64,000 nucleotides of DNA from Bisporella sp. PMI_857 (Eukaryota > Ascomycota > Leotiomycetes > Helotiales > Helotiaceae): positions 744,001 through 808,000 of the forward strand of contig JAJSPD010000004.1 in the NCBI GenBank assembly GCA_021307315.1, given 5' to 3'. This document shows, piece by piece, positions 11,632-23,102 of the stretch. The translations under genes and the position numbers were made by a program. Below the pieces are notes generated by a model. The model made no database searches. It was given only the letters and a program-made list of their open reading frames with translations, and was not told where the DNA came from. Every line of letters begins with the position of its first letter. Within the stretch, counting starts at the first letter, position 1.

Positions 11632-13842
11632 TTGCGTTCGCTACAGTATGAACCGATAATGTTATCACTCTGGTTTGTCGCGGCGAAGACCAGATCGACA
11701 TGCCGCTGTCACTCCTGTCTCAATGCCGCAACGACAATTTCGCGTCGAGCTACTACAGCACCTGCTCCACGCCGGTTGAGATATGGGGATCTTTTCACCG
11801 CATGCTACTCAACGATTCTCGGGACGGCCGTCTTTGTAGACGCAAAGGCCAAGGAAGATAGAAGCAGGGAATGGGATCGACTTATAGCGGAGATGAAGGC
11901 AGTCACTTCCAACAATAAATTAGGAGCCCCAGAGACAACATCTTTGTCGGAAGAATCCACATTAGGCAATGCTCAAATAGGTGGTAGAAATTTTCTATCA
12001 TCTTCAGAGGACCTTGTTTCGTTCTTACCATCAGAAGGCACTTGGTGGGCAAATAGTCGTTTGGCGCAACTGCCAGAGGGAGGTTTACGAGAGCGCCTCA
12101 GCACGTTAGCCTCCCATATAAAGCAAGCAACGACAGTGCAAGGTTCACCTGTCGGTAAGGGATCGAAAATAGATGGTTTTGAAGAGGAAACTACATTCAT
12201 CGACGACGAGGATCCGGGGGGGCTCTATCCGCATCGCGAACCATCAAGCCGTATACACATACGGAGATTGGAAGGTATGGTCTCATTGCTTGTAACTCGG
12301 CTACTCTATACCGCAAGGATATGTTCTCTATCGAGAGGCACAAAAGATAACTCTGTAGAGTTCCGAAGAATGAGTGATAGAATTGAGGGGCTCCAACACC
12401 GGCGGACCCAGCTACCAGAATACGTATGGCCAGACGATGAGTCCGTTCAAAAAGAACGAGATGGGCTCCATGCAGCTTTCATGAAACTGGACCGTGGTTG
12501 GACACAGGACGCCAATCTAGAGCTCATGATTGCAAAGATTTGCTACAACCTGCTCATTTGCACTGCACCACCAAGTATTCAGACATACAATGCCTTACTT
12601 AAGATCCTCCTTGCACACGAACAACCCGAGCTAAGTCAAGTCTTGGTGGATTCCTTCTTGGAAGAGAGCAAATTCAAGGCCAATCCAAGATGGGTGCATC
12701 TCATGCTTCTCCACTATATCGCCAAAAGAGATCAGGCTGGATTTTTGTCAATTATTAGTCGGATGAATGCTGTCAATGGTCAAGATCTGCGACTTAAAAG
12801 AAGATCGCCGGCGGATTTATACATGAAAAAACAGACTCAAAATGGTCCGCAGCCCTTAATGCCTCATGTTAGGGAATGGAAAAATTCCAGACCTACTATT
12901 ACGAGGAAAGATCCAGTACGTCAACGCTGGTTTCTTCACGAGATGTTTGTGCCAAGTCCCGAAATATACGATACCATGTTACGGGGTTTCTTGGAGTTCA
13001 AAATGATTAGAGATGCAGTGGGCCTCGCTCATAACCTTATTGAACGTGGTGTTGAGATCAATTCTGTGACCCTCAAGGCGGTTATATCATACTGTCAATC
13101 GGAAGGAAAAGCTAGCCGCCTCCATTTTGGAGCACCGAATATTCTTCTGAGTATTCTTCGGCAATTCCGTCAGCAATGGATGACCGGAACGATTCCGTCG
13201 GATGCAATCTACCGAGATGTTGAGGGCAGGCATGCAATGTACAGGATGATTCAACTTGTACGTTCCACCGACTTCAAAATGCAACATTGGGCACGTACAG
13301 CTTGGAAAATATTCATATGTCATAAACAGCTATCACGCATGACAGACGGGCTTGAAATATTATCCAACCGTATCTCGTCTGTCGAAGCTAGTATTATAGC
13401 TGGGGAACGAAAGCCGCTCGCATCAATTGATCAAATCGCAGATACTGCAAAAACTTCTGCAGATACCTCCCTCGTCCTCAGCAACACCCATAACAGATCT
13501 CTGGAGGACCTTACGGCAGGGCTGAAAGAATTACAAAAGCATTTCGCTGAGGTGCAAAGCCTTGTGGCCAACCTGACATCGGAGGGAACGAATCACCAGA
13601 GCAGTAAAGCCCTCCATATAAGACGATTGCCTTCAGTCTGTCATCCAGTTCATGTTACAGAGCTAGTCAGTCTTCCGGAGCTTCCTTCCGGGGGGACAGC
13701 TCAACCGCATGAGTCTATCCATACGGCAAAGGTTGATAAGAGAATGCCTCATGGTCCGATGCAGAAATCTTCGGAAAGCATGGGACCACCAATTTGGCAT
13801 CATCGACTTTCTGCGCCAAATGATTCAGTATGCCTAGTGTGA
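11632..13842 (+). CDS. Mitochondrial PPR-like protein
   Basis: Single-exon 736-aa protein. The N-terminus is rich in Arg/Ser/Thr/Ala and poor in acidic residues (MLSLWFVAAKTRSTCRCHSC onward), as in mitochondrial presequences. The true start may be the Met at 11659 rather than the one at 11632. Next comes a block RYGDLFTACYSTILGTAVFV followed by a charged helix, a layout I associate with ascomycete mitochondrial PPR proteins. Degenerate 35-residue helical hairpins are visible, the clearest at PSPEIYDTMLRGFLEFKMIR then DAVGLAHNLIERGVEINSV (about residues 440-485). A coiled-coil-like stretch follows near residues 570-650. The likely role is organellar RNA processing or translation. The family assignment is inference from repeat pattern, not from a specific orthologue. 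Confidence 0.7.
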   Translation: MRSLQYEPIMLSLWFVAAKTRSTCRCHSCLNAATTISRRATTAPAPRRLRYGDLFTACYSTILGTAVFVDAKAKEDRSREWDRLIAEMKAVTSNNKLGAPETTSLSEESTLGNAQIGGRNFLSSSEDLVSFLPSEGTWWANSRLAQLPEGGLRERLSTLASHIKQATTVQGSPVGKGSKIDGFEEETTFIDDEDPGGLYPHREPSSRIHIRRLEGMVSLLVTRLLYTARICSLSRGTKDNSVEFRRMSDRIEGLQHRRTQLPEYVWPDDESVQKERDGLHAAFMKLDRGWTQDANLELMIAKICYNLLICTAPPSIQTYNALLKILLAHEQPELSQVLVDSFLEESKFKANPRWVHLMLLHYIAKRDQAGFLSIISRMNAVNGQDLRLKRRSPADLYMKKQTQNGPQPLMPHVREWKNSRPTITRKDPVRQRWFLHEMFVPSPEIYDTMLRGFLEFKMIRDAVGLAHNLIERGVEINSVTLKAVISYCQSEGKASRLHFGAPNILLSILRQFRQQWMTGTIPSDAIYRDVEGRHAMYRMIQLVRSTDFKMQHWARTAWKIFICHKQLSRMTDGLEILSNRISSVEASIIAGERKPLASIDQIADTAKTSADTSLVLSNTHNRSLEDLTAGLKELQKHFAEVQSLVANLTSEGTNHQSSKALHIRRLPSVCHPVHVTELVSLPELPSGGTAQPHESIHTAKVDKRMPHGPMQKSSESMGPPIWHHRLSAPNDSVCLV

Positions 13843-16831
13843 TGTGGTATCTTTTTCCTCAAGGAAGCATCGTCAGCCAAGGGTAGCATATATAGGCGCA
13901 TGGAGTTTTGCAAAAAGGTTTACATGAGGGGCGTGGGGTCAATATTCACGATAGGTACAAGACCAATTTATAGACATGATAAATAGTATATATGTAGATA
14001 TGTTGTATAGTGTAGAGTGTAAATATTTGGCCTATTCGAGGCTCCAGTCGAACCTTGACAGTACAAAACATGATAATTTTGCAATGACATGTGAAGGAGA
14101 GAGACATGGGCCTAACTGGTCCATTCACTAAGTGTCTAGGACAAATTCAAGGTTTAAACTTCTCAACTACCGCTTTCCGCTGTTTCCGCAACCTTCATCA
14201 GCAAGCGTCTTTTGTTGCACATCGCATTTGCAAAATACCTGTTTTTTTCACCCTCTTCCACCGGCGGACAAAGATGGTTTAGGAAATTTCTGTGCAAAGC
14301 TAGCGATCCCAATCCTTGGTTTGGACTGGAAAGCTGGGAAGGCTAGGCCCTGGACGGCGATCTTGCTTTGGACTTGCTGCTGATCGCTGATCGACCACCG
14401 AGCCGCACCTATTTTGGGGGTTTGGTGCGGTTTGGCGGACATTCTTGGCATTGAGACGATTCCTAGTTGGAATGTTGGAATTAGATGGAGGATGAGTTGA
14501 GAGGGAGCGATTGCGGCACGTGATTTCAAGGCAAGCAGGTTTTTGGTTTTTGGAAATGCTTGAGGTGGCTGAAAACAGGTCTCTTCTTTTCCGAGTATTC
14601 CGGGCGCAATAAACCTTGAGCCATCCTCAAAACGACCCGCTCCGGGCACAGGTCCGCTGTACGTGCATTCCTCAAGTGGGCTTGACACGATTACATAGCA
14701 CCTTGGGACATCTTTGGCCTGGTGATTACAAAAGACATACATGAGCCCCTTTTCTAAGCGAGCTATTTGTTATACGGCCCGTATCTATCTCAATGGCCCC
14801 ATGCTGGTCTCCCTTATGGGCAATTCCGCAGTCAATCCCATGATTGCCTTAAATTTATCATAAACCTGCCGTTGCTACGCTCGAAGCACATTCACAAGTC
14901 GTCCTAGTAATATCCCAAAATGTGCAATCATGGTGCGCTGATTCATTGAAGCCAGCAGGTAATTTTTCAAAAAGGAGAGTTAGTATGCGAAAGCCTCTGG
15001 GTCCACATAGCGTTGGAAGATAATCGAACTTAAAGAGCCTAGCATATCTTTCATCAACGTTCTTAAAGTCTGCCCTTTTTTCTTTTAACTTCACACAGAA
15101 TGCAAGAGCGACGTTAAATACTTCCTTTTTTAACAAGCTTGGGTAAAAAGTGAAGAATGAACCACCCCTGATAATCATGGCTAGAAAGAGTTTTGACTTC
15201 CTATTTCCTCTCTGATCTCACTTAATGCAGAGATCATTTGTCATTATATATTATCTCACTCGCGTTCTTGTATTCATAACGGAGATAGCCGCAGCACTAC
15301 GCCAATTCCTTGAGCGAGGAGGAAATCTGGGGAAGACACAAGCAAATGAGGGAAGCCACAGGGGCAGTGGCACTCAGATCGGCCGATCGTGAGTTGATAA
15401 TATTAGCCACTCTATATTTATACCTTCGTGACCCCGAGGCGGCAGCCACCGGATGAAAACCAGTGGAAAGCTCTCCAGAATTAAGATGTTACCTCACTTG
15501 CCTCAATGTTGCGGATTGTAGCTTGTTCAAGAATTGGGGAGATACATCACAGCAAGTGACAATTACTAGCAACACATGCTGTTCTTTAGCCCGTGACAGC
15601 GAGGCATCCAACAAAAAAAACTGAGCTATTTAGATGTTCATTTTGAACCGGTTCATCATAGAAGATGAGCTGCAATCAGAAGAAAATTGAAGAATCACTA
15701 GGACTGCAATCTCGGCAAGTTAATTTGTCAAAAGGGTAAGTGGGTCTACATAAGTATGTGGTGATGCAGGCACTGTGATACTCGATCTAGAAATTGTTTG
15801 AAGTGGCAGAGGGTACTTACATGGATGGTGCACGTTTAGTCATTGATATTGGTAACTCGATATAGTCAATTTCAGTGTCCCAATGTACAGTACTTTGATG
15901 ACTGAGGTAAACTCTTAGAAGAGATCTCTCTTCGCGTGCTCACCTACCACGTTTTAGAAGTCCTTTTAGAGTATTCACTAGAGAATCGCTGAACTGTCCG
16001 AAAGGTGGAAGTGCAACAAACTCATCCCCCTGTTCTGTACAGCAGATTTTTCAAGCACTGTAAGTGTCCTGTAGACATTACCTTCTGTGTGGCCCACCAC
16101 TAAACCATACTCCGGAGCCAATCGAAGGACTTCCTGACGCAGCAAACGCCAACGCTGAAGAAAACAGCGGTCCTTCACTCATCGCAGGCTCTGTAGAATT
16201 TCTAGTGCTTCAAGCACAGACCAAGCCGCTAACAACGACCTTCAGGCCACTCTTCATCAACAAGGCACAGAATCTTTATGAAACAACTCGCTCCTCATGA
16301 GCACTTTCGACCAGTATCTTTTTTGTATTAGACCAAAGTAACCTAAAAGATGAGCTATGCCTTATCGTCTGCAAAGGAGAGCATTTCGATTTGAGCGGTG
16401 AGCTTGGTATTCTCAGGGCATGTTTTTATATTGCAACATATCTGGCAATGCAGGCCGCGTTGGGACTTACTGGTTCGGGGGGGACTTGATTAAGGATAAG
16501 ATTTAGAAGGTTGGTGGAATCAATACGTAAGAGGATCTCGAACGCGGTGATATTTTCAGACGCAAGTATATTCAATGATGAGAAATCTGGCCATCCATGT
16601 TTGTTGGCATGTTAATGCCGAAGACCCTATTGTTCGATTCAGCTTTCGCGAATCATTGACCCTTCAACTTTAGGAACACATGAATCAAATAGAACCCTTT
16701 AATCATGAGTCCCAAAGCATGCAGGCAGTGATTGCACTGGTGCGGAAATAAATACCTGTCTTTCTCTCTCTGTTTAATCATCACACAAAGCGAGACATTC
16801 CACCTTATATATTCAAGCTACTCTTCCAGCC
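13843..16831. other. Gene-poor 3-kb stretch
   Basis: No gene can be assigned. The longest ORFs are on the minus strand at 14248-14742 (164 aa, MYVFCNHQAKDVPRCYV start) and 14858-15178 (106 aa). Neither resembles a family I know, and neither has convincing splice partners. The rest is AT-rich with only short ORFs. Promoter elements for the SprT-like gene would be at the right end. Confidence 0.4.
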
Positions 16832-18006
16832 ATGTCTGCCGACGGAAAAAAGGCTTCTTTTGGAGAACTAATCTTTAGGCCTATATCCAAACACCTCTCT
16901 ACGCCCGCAAAGAAAGTAGAGCTCCAGGTCAATAGCAATGGAGCAAGAAGCATGCAGCCAGATCATCATACACACAAAGAGGTCAGCATCTACAGCGAAT
17001 ATGGAGATATCGTCGATGGTACCCTCTGGACCACGAGCTCTCATGCCCCAGAATACCTCGCAGCTTGTCTCATTGCGCAACTTCGCCGGCGTCCCGAAAA
17101 ATTAAAAGAGGTCTTGAGAGACCACCTCAGCAAACCCGAGTATCGAGTGATGGGGGAGGATAGAACGCACTTTACCAGCGACGACCTACCCGTCGCGGAG
17201 TATATTGACTACTACTATGCATTCTTTGACGACTTCTTCTTTAACGGCTGTCTCAAGAAGCGTTGTGTCATCGAGAAGGAGAAAGATTTGGATGAGGATA
17301 AGTTTATTGACCGGTATACAATAAGAGCCGCCACTCGGGTAAGCAGCCTTTCTCTCAGAGTAGCAGTCTAGCTAGGCACCTATTGATAATCGTTGTGGGA
17401 GCTCGTGCCGCTATGGTGTTGTCCACAAGGGCGACTCCGGCTCCAAAAGTCATACTTTGCATTGTTCAATAGAACTATATGGCTGATTATAACGCGCAGT
17501 CCAATGGCGATATCACGACGAAAATCATCATCTATAAACCATATGCACCAATATACGACCGTAAAATGTTATTATTATGGTACTTAAGTGTTCTAGTCCA
17601 CGAGATGATTCGCGTTTTCATCATGACCTTCACCTGCCGCCATCCCGACTGTCTTGTCAAAGGAGACGGAACTGCCAGACTAGGCTACAGTGAGATATGG
17701 CAGGAAGCTGCCTATGAATTTGAGAAGGCTGCTTTAGAAGTTCTGGAATTACCTTTGGATCTCCTACGGAAGTGGAGCTGGGTTGTTGAATTGCTCTCAA
17801 GGGATCATTCGAAGTCCCCAGTTGAAAATATTCGGCAATGGGGGTTCAAGGATAATGAGATTCTGTTGCTGATTCGCGACTTCTCGGCTGAAGATATAAG
17901 AGACGCGAGGGAGGGAAGGAACTTCATAAATTGGGCAGGGGCCAAGGGTTATTCGGAGCAGTTTTGGAAGCGCTCTCGCGGAATGGTGGAGCATAACTCG
18001 ATTTGA
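16832..18006 (+). CDS. SprT-like domain protein with degenerate metal site
   Basis: Two-exon model 16832..17338 and 17473..18006, 346 aa. The donor is GTAAGC and the acceptor CAATAG; phase is 0 on both sides. The 134-nt intron is uncertain because a second frame inside it (17410-17480) also reads sensibly for about 20 residues. The C-terminal half resembles the fungal SprT-like family: VHEMIRVFIMTFTC then a Cys pair, then GYSEIWQEAAYEFEKAALE. In active SprT-like metalloproteases the motif is HExxH with a third His in a Gly-His-Gly-like turn. Here the second His is Arg (HEMIR) and the third position is Tyr (GYS). I infer a non-catalytic or pseudo-protease member. The N-terminal half contains an acidic aromatic segment (YIDYYYAFFDDFFFNG). 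Confidence 0.6.
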
Positions 18007-18141
18007 AGCCTTGAATTCGCTCGGTGGGAGGATAAAGGACGAAATTGCCTTGTTCAGGAACGGCTCTTCACTATTGTTTGAGTTAACAAAGTATGGCATT
18101 GATTTGATTTGATTTCGTTATTTTTGTTCTGGTAATTGCCA

Positions 18142-20460
18142 TCATGTGAAAAAGAAATCCTTTAGTATTATCTTTCCAACAGCAATATCCTGGTCGATAT
18201 CACCCACGTATTTCATGATTCCATGAACGTAGGATTGTCCAACAATTCGGTGTAGTGGCAATGAATCCTTCAATCCAACTGGAACCTTACTGTGCTCCTG
18301 GCCGTAGGGTGGTGAAGCCTCGACTAAAGAAGGCCCTTCATTGATATGCGAAACTGAAGCGTCTTCACGGCTCGGAGGTGGCAATGGTTTAGGCCTAGCC
18401 TTTACTACTTTCTTTTTTTTCTTGTCAAGAACCCTCTTGATATTTGATGCATTTCCCCTTCCCTCGTTCATTCTTCTACGCTCATATAAGGCTGTCAAAA
18501 GGTCGCCATTGCGATCGTCGTCCGAATAGCTTTCCCAACTGGAGTCAGAGTCGGAGCCAGTTCTTGTAATCTTCAGAGTTGTCGAAGCGATGTGCGGAGA
18601 GGTTTCAGGTGCCTTTGGAATCTTCACCCGAATTGGATTCTCGTTGAAAGGCCGATCCTTGTATGATTTTATACCCCCAAAGATATTTGCACCTTGAAAA
18701 GTGCGTGACTCTTGAAGTACCACTAACGGGACTTGCGACCCAAGGTAGATCGAAACAATATCACCACATCGTGCTTGCTCTGGGCCAAGACCAAAGTAGC
18801 CCTGGGTGGTGATAAAGAACCGGCGGTTGCAAGTAGCATTGATATTATCCTTTCGGTGCGCTGCAATTGCTTTGTTCAAGCTATGGGCGTGGGATCCCGT
18901 AAATTTCGATATCCAAGACTCCTTGTTTTCCCAAGTTGGCTTTCCGTCCCAGAGTCCACCTGTTATGGTTCGTTGGAAGGCTATCTCAGCATTTTCGTAC
19001 TTGCACTTGATGTTACGTAGATTCATAGGGCTATCGGAGCCTGAAGCGTGACAGTGCTCTTTTACGAATGTAGGAAAGTCTAGATCCAGCGCCGTTTGTA
19101 TTTTTTGGACTGTTGATATCACCTTAATCGTGTCACTGCCAATGCTTCTGAGATGCAGTAAATCACTATTCATTTCGTAAATACAGTTAGGCACACGACT
19201 GTGTCCAGAGGCAGAGAACTGACCATCCCAGGAAGGAGGAGTAGTGTTCTCATGTAACTCTTCGCCCCAGAAGAGCATCTCCAAAGAGTCATTATAGTTC
19301 CAAAGTTCAGACCATGGTGCACAAGGGCTAGATCGGGGAAGGGCGATGCACAGTAGGTTTTTATAGTGATTGATATGTGCCATACTAAACTCTCTGTAGG
19401 TCGTCTCAACATCCTTGGAATAGTCTGCAGCAACAAGCTGTGGCTCCCCACCTCCGACTAGACCTAGGAGAGCAAAAAGTTTATCCCGAGGATCAGTTGC
19501 TAGCCTCTTCCGAAATTTGAATGCGAGGGAAAGAAGGCTACGCTGGACAATTTCCTTATTACAGATTTGCTGCTGCAAGGTTCTGAGTGAGAGAACTTCA
19601 TGTCCTCGAGAACCTCCAGAGATTGCAGAGCCGCCTCTGTTTATGAATGTGCAGAACGCAGCCCATTCAAGCAGATGTTTTCCACACTGAACAACAGCAT
19701 TGCTGGTAGATGCTACTTCCTGGATAACCCATACTCTTTCCCACCAATCTCGATTTAGCAAACTGATCAGAGTACTTTGGTCACCAAAGCTCAATGGCGT
19801 TGTCCTCGACGTTGTGGAAAATAACCTCCATATTGCGTCAAGTGAGTCCTCTAGCCCCGTCTGAGGTCTCAACCAAGTTGCTAACTGTTGATTGAGCATC
19901 GACTGATAGTCCACACTCTCCTCTAACGCATGCTGGGTGCTTTCCCCAAGCCAAATTACTACACGAGTGGAATTTTGGTAAATGCTACGCATGTGCTGGA
20001 CCTGGTGACCGCGTTCCTCATTATCTAGTTGATTGATACAAATGGCATCAATCCACATGACTCTCGATGCACTTGGATATCGTAAATACCGCAAAGCGAG
20101 GTGAAGATTATTGGTGATCATAAAGTATGCGTCATTCAGGATGATTGATGCTCCGAGAGAGCTGCTCCCCCAGGTATAGGATAATGCCTCAAATTGCGAC
20201 GTATCTCTCCTTCCAGTCAATAGTCGACACCCCACTGGGTCTGTCACCACTCCGGGCAAGATCTCCACGAGTCTGATATGTGAATCATCTGGCAGTGGGC
20301 TATATGCGTGTGAGTTGTTTACCGCATGCGAGCTACTATCTAACAAGGGCATATTCGAGATCGAAGCATGGAGCAAGTCACACACACAGTAATTATCGAT
20401 GTAATTTATAAGGTGGGTTCTGCCCTGCCGCACAGAGCCTAGAAGGTTTGCAACAGCCAA
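18142..20460 (-). CDS. HET-domain (heterokaryon incompatibility) protein
   Basis: Single-exon 772-aa protein with a Pfam-type HET domain at about residues 90-240. Its blocks are FEALSYTWG, LRYLRYPSASRVMWIDAICI and NQLDNEERGHQVQHM, then IYQNSTRVVIWLGE. HET domains trigger programmed cell death during vegetative incompatibility in filamentous ascomycetes; whether this member does so is unknown, as most genomes carry dozens. A second conserved block (LFALLGLVGGGEPQLVAADY) follows, the usual continuation in this family. The C-terminal 150 residues are low complexity with a basic run DKKKKKVVKARPKP. The Met at about 20355 (MPLLDSSSHAV) is a plausible alternative start, as the first 35 residues look unlike the family. 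It is convergent with the SprT-like gene, 135 bp apart. Confidence 0.88.
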   Translation of the reverse strand: MAVANLLGSVRQGRTHLINYIDNYCVCDLLHASISNMPLLDSSSHAVNNSHAYSPLPDDSHIRLVEILPGVVTDPVGCRLLTGRRDTSQFEALSYTWGSSSLGASIILNDAYFMITNNLHLALRYLRYPSASRVMWIDAICINQLDNEERGHQVQHMRSIYQNSTRVVIWLGESTQHALEESVDYQSMLNQQLATWLRPQTGLEDSLDAIWRLFSTTSRTTPLSFGDQSTLISLLNRDWWERVWVIQEVASTSNAVVQCGKHLLEWAAFCTFINRGGSAISGGSRGHEVLSLRTLQQQICNKEIVQRSLLSLAFKFRKRLATDPRDKLFALLGLVGGGEPQLVAADYSKDVETTYREFSMAHINHYKNLLCIALPRSSPCAPWSELWNYNDSLEMLFWGEELHENTTPPSWDGQFSASGHSRVPNCIYEMNSDLLHLRSIGSDTIKVISTVQKIQTALDLDFPTFVKEHCHASGSDSPMNLRNIKCKYENAEIAFQRTITGGLWDGKPTWENKESWISKFTGSHAHSLNKAIAAHRKDNINATCNRRFFITTQGYFGLGPEQARCGDIVSIYLGSQVPLVVLQESRTFQGANIFGGIKSYKDRPFNENPIRVKIPKAPETSPHIASTTLKITRTGSDSDSSWESYSDDDRNGDLLTALYERRRMNEGRGNASNIKRVLDKKKKKVVKARPKPLPPPSREDASVSHINEGPSLVEASPPYGQEHSKVPVGLKDSLPLHRIVGQSYVHGIMKYVGDIDQDIAVGKIILKDFFFT

Positions 20461-20723
20461 TGATGTATTAACTTGCCTGGCGTATAGCTGGATCTTGGCA
20501 ACACGCCCTTATGTACAAACTTTAATTACACGAACATCTATCTGTGGCTAAGATTTCCTGCCTTCTACCTTTTATACAAATGAGGCATTCAAATTCAATG
20601 CCACCCCGAGGGTCATCCATCATAGCTCTAGCTCTCATTCACAGATCGGAGCCGCGAACTAGATTATTGCATCTTCTAGGACTATAATAACTTCTTTATA
20701 ATACATATGGAAGAAGCCTAAGG

Positions 20724-22245
20724 TTATGAACTAATTCTGAAGCCACAAATGCCCTATCAAATTGTGTCAGCACTCATATTTTATCTCAGACGAAATATGC
20801 AAATGGTTGAAATGCAGGCCAGGAAAATAACTGACCAGTCTCCGCTTCGCAAAGTCGTCATAGAGATTCAGCCAGATATCCCTTGCTCTGCAATCCTCTT
20901 CATCCTCAGCGTGCTTTTCCTCATTGCTTGCGGTGCCCTGAGTGCTAGCAATTGGTACGCACTTGGGCTGAAACTTCTCCTTCTCTCTATCAGTGGGCCG
21001 AATCCACGGTTTCGGGAAAGGATCGTCGGAAAAATGCACGTATTTCGCTAGTTTCAACTCGGCATCTGGGTCCCAATTCTGTTTTATTACCTGCTTTGCA
21101 TCCCATTCACTATCTGAGATAGATGAAGGTTTTGGTAAGGATTGAGGTATCATAGAATATTTTAGCTGTGAATAATATCCTCTATGCTTCTCCGCCTTTC
21201 TTCGAAATTCTCCACTGAGTAGTGTATAACCACGGTGTGGGATGAGGTTACACGAGTCTCCAAACATGGAGTTCACGATTTCCATATCAAATACTCCTGG
21301 CTTTGCGTTCGCAACGGCGCTGTCTAGGAGAGCAGAGGTGTTGGAGTTCGGAGTGATGAGCATCATTGAGGAGGTGAGGTAGGGCCGTGGGAGCCAGTAC
21401 GCCTGTGGAAATGCCGGTGTAGAGTTTGAAGGCAGAAAAAACAGTTCATCCATTGGCTGCAGGAGAGTGGCGTCACTGTCTAAAACAAGCAGCCTTGAGT
21501 ACGAGGTTTGGTTGAAAGTTAGAAGTTTTGTGTATGAACTCGCCCAGATCTCTATTGAAAAGCTTGTAAGCTAAGTTTCACTGTGTAGACATGGTTTGAA
21601 ATGATCAATGATGCGCAAACCAGGCCACAAGAGTAAAAAGAAAGACATACTAAATTGATCTTGCCTCTCTTGGATCTTGACAGGAACTAGACGAACTCCA
21701 AAGTCATGCCTCGCCTTCTGTAGCAGATTACTTTCCGCACTTGGTGTAATCATGCTCATCCCCTCAGGATACAACATCACTCGTGATGCTTTACTTCCAA
21801 GTCTATGCAATGCCTCAAAAATCATTAATGCATTGCATAGATACTCTGTGTTCGTGACATATAATGCATACGCCATCTTCCCCCAATCCACATCTTTGCC
21901 TCTCTCGGCCACTTCAGCAGGAGAGGGTGGAACGAGTGGTGCTTGAAGTGCGCAGCTGGGAACGGGATGCAAGTACTGCTGGAGACGTTCATTGAGAGAG
22001 CGTGTTAATAGGAAGAGGATGGTGGCGAGTAGAGTAAGAGGCAGGATACGACGTCGCCAAGGAAGATGTAATAACTGTCGAAGGCGAAATCGAGGAGGAG
22101 CTACCGCTCGGTCAGTAAAAAAGCGGTCGGTCGTAGAGCCAGGTGGGAGGAAAGGCGAATTGAGGAGGTAGTCTGGCACATGATCGTCGGCGTCATATTT
22201 GTCTTCCACGTCGAGCCGTAGCGAACGTGATTTCTGAAACGTCAT
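20724..22245 (-). CDS. Glucose N-acetyltransferase-like glycosyltransferase (GT8, GNT1-like)
   Basis: Golgi type II membrane glycosyltransferase. Yeast Gnt1 adds terminal GlcNAc to glycans. Three exons on the minus strand: 21651..22245, 20836..21551, 20724..20753, total 446 aa. One membrane anchor is at about residues 65-85 (RILPLTLLATILFLLTRSL) after a basic cytoplasmic tail. The catalytic part has YALYVTNTEYLCNALMIFEA, then SSYTKLLTFNQTSYSRLLVL with the DSD metal-binding triad, then MDELFFLPS. The last exon is only ten codons including the stop (GICGFRISS), and the RR...CG ending matches the family end. The intron 1 acceptor was chosen at CAATAG because nearer AGs give a stop or a wrong frame. 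A 224-aa read-through ORF through intron 1 should not be annotated. Confidence 0.88.
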
Positions 22246-23102
22246 GGATTACAATCCAAATTACGGATCTTCTGGCTGGACTTGTGAACGGCTGATTCGT
22301 TTCTATTCTGATTGAAGAGCACGTGCGTCAAGTGCTTGATGATAAATTTTGAGGTCCAGACAATCAAGAGCTAGACCTATTAATGTTTTCTGGATCAATC
22401 AGCATGACTATACTCTTGCATACCATACAATCAAGAGGCTATCCCCAACTGCTTTCAGTCGTGATCCGCATTAAATGTTGGTGTTGATCTCTTACCCGAG
22501 TTTGCCGGAAGTATTGTCAGGGGTTCAATTTTGCGGACACAGGTAGAGAACCCAATCTTTAGCCAGTTCCCGTAGAATGAGGGCTCAAATGAAGCTGCAT
22601 GTGTGTTTATGACACTTTCGAGGCATGATATAACATGACGAGTCGTCGAGGACATTAATTTCCTCAGATATTCCCTGATCTTCCTTGTAAAGTGGGCCGA
22701 ATCATAATAAAACGCGTCGGGACCCATTAGGGTTGCAGATTTATCCATGATCACGTGAAGGATTTCTTTTCAAGCTTTCAGACAACTGTTGCTCATCCTG
22801 CCTTTTTATATGCTTCTTGAACCATGATATGATGTCAGATGGGTGAACCATGTTCATGATTAATTTCTAAGTGTCCGTCAAGGAAGATAATCCGATCGAA
22901 TTTACTGTGCTAATGCACATGATGCTCTTAAGTCATTTTCATTTATATCGAACGCATGATAATTTAGGGGGGCAATAATATTTACATTTTACTTTTGTAT
23001 TTTACTACATTGAATTGTTTATGATTGCTTAGTCTTATACATTCATCAGACACCCTTCTCCATGCTTTTATCCAATCATCTCATTGCCTTACTACCTTAC
23101 GC
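22246..23102. other. Intergenic region with a 99-aa orphan ORF
   Basis: About 850 bases between two minus-strand genes. It contains a minus-strand ORF at 22455-22754 starting MIMDKSATLMGPDAFYYDSA. The ORF has no recognisable domain, so I do not call it a gene. AT-rich around 22920-23040. Confidence 0.35.

Noticed and set aside
20767..20835. C-terminal extension VSYFPGLHFNHLHISSEIKYEC of the GNT1-like ORF
   Set aside because: This is intron 2 read-through; a GTCAGT donor and GATAG acceptor lead to the short family-like end GICGFRISS.
21571..21650. Continuation of the first GT8 exon as a 224-aa ORF to 21571
   Set aside because: It reads through intron 1; splicing at 21650/21552 restores the family block with the DSD motif.
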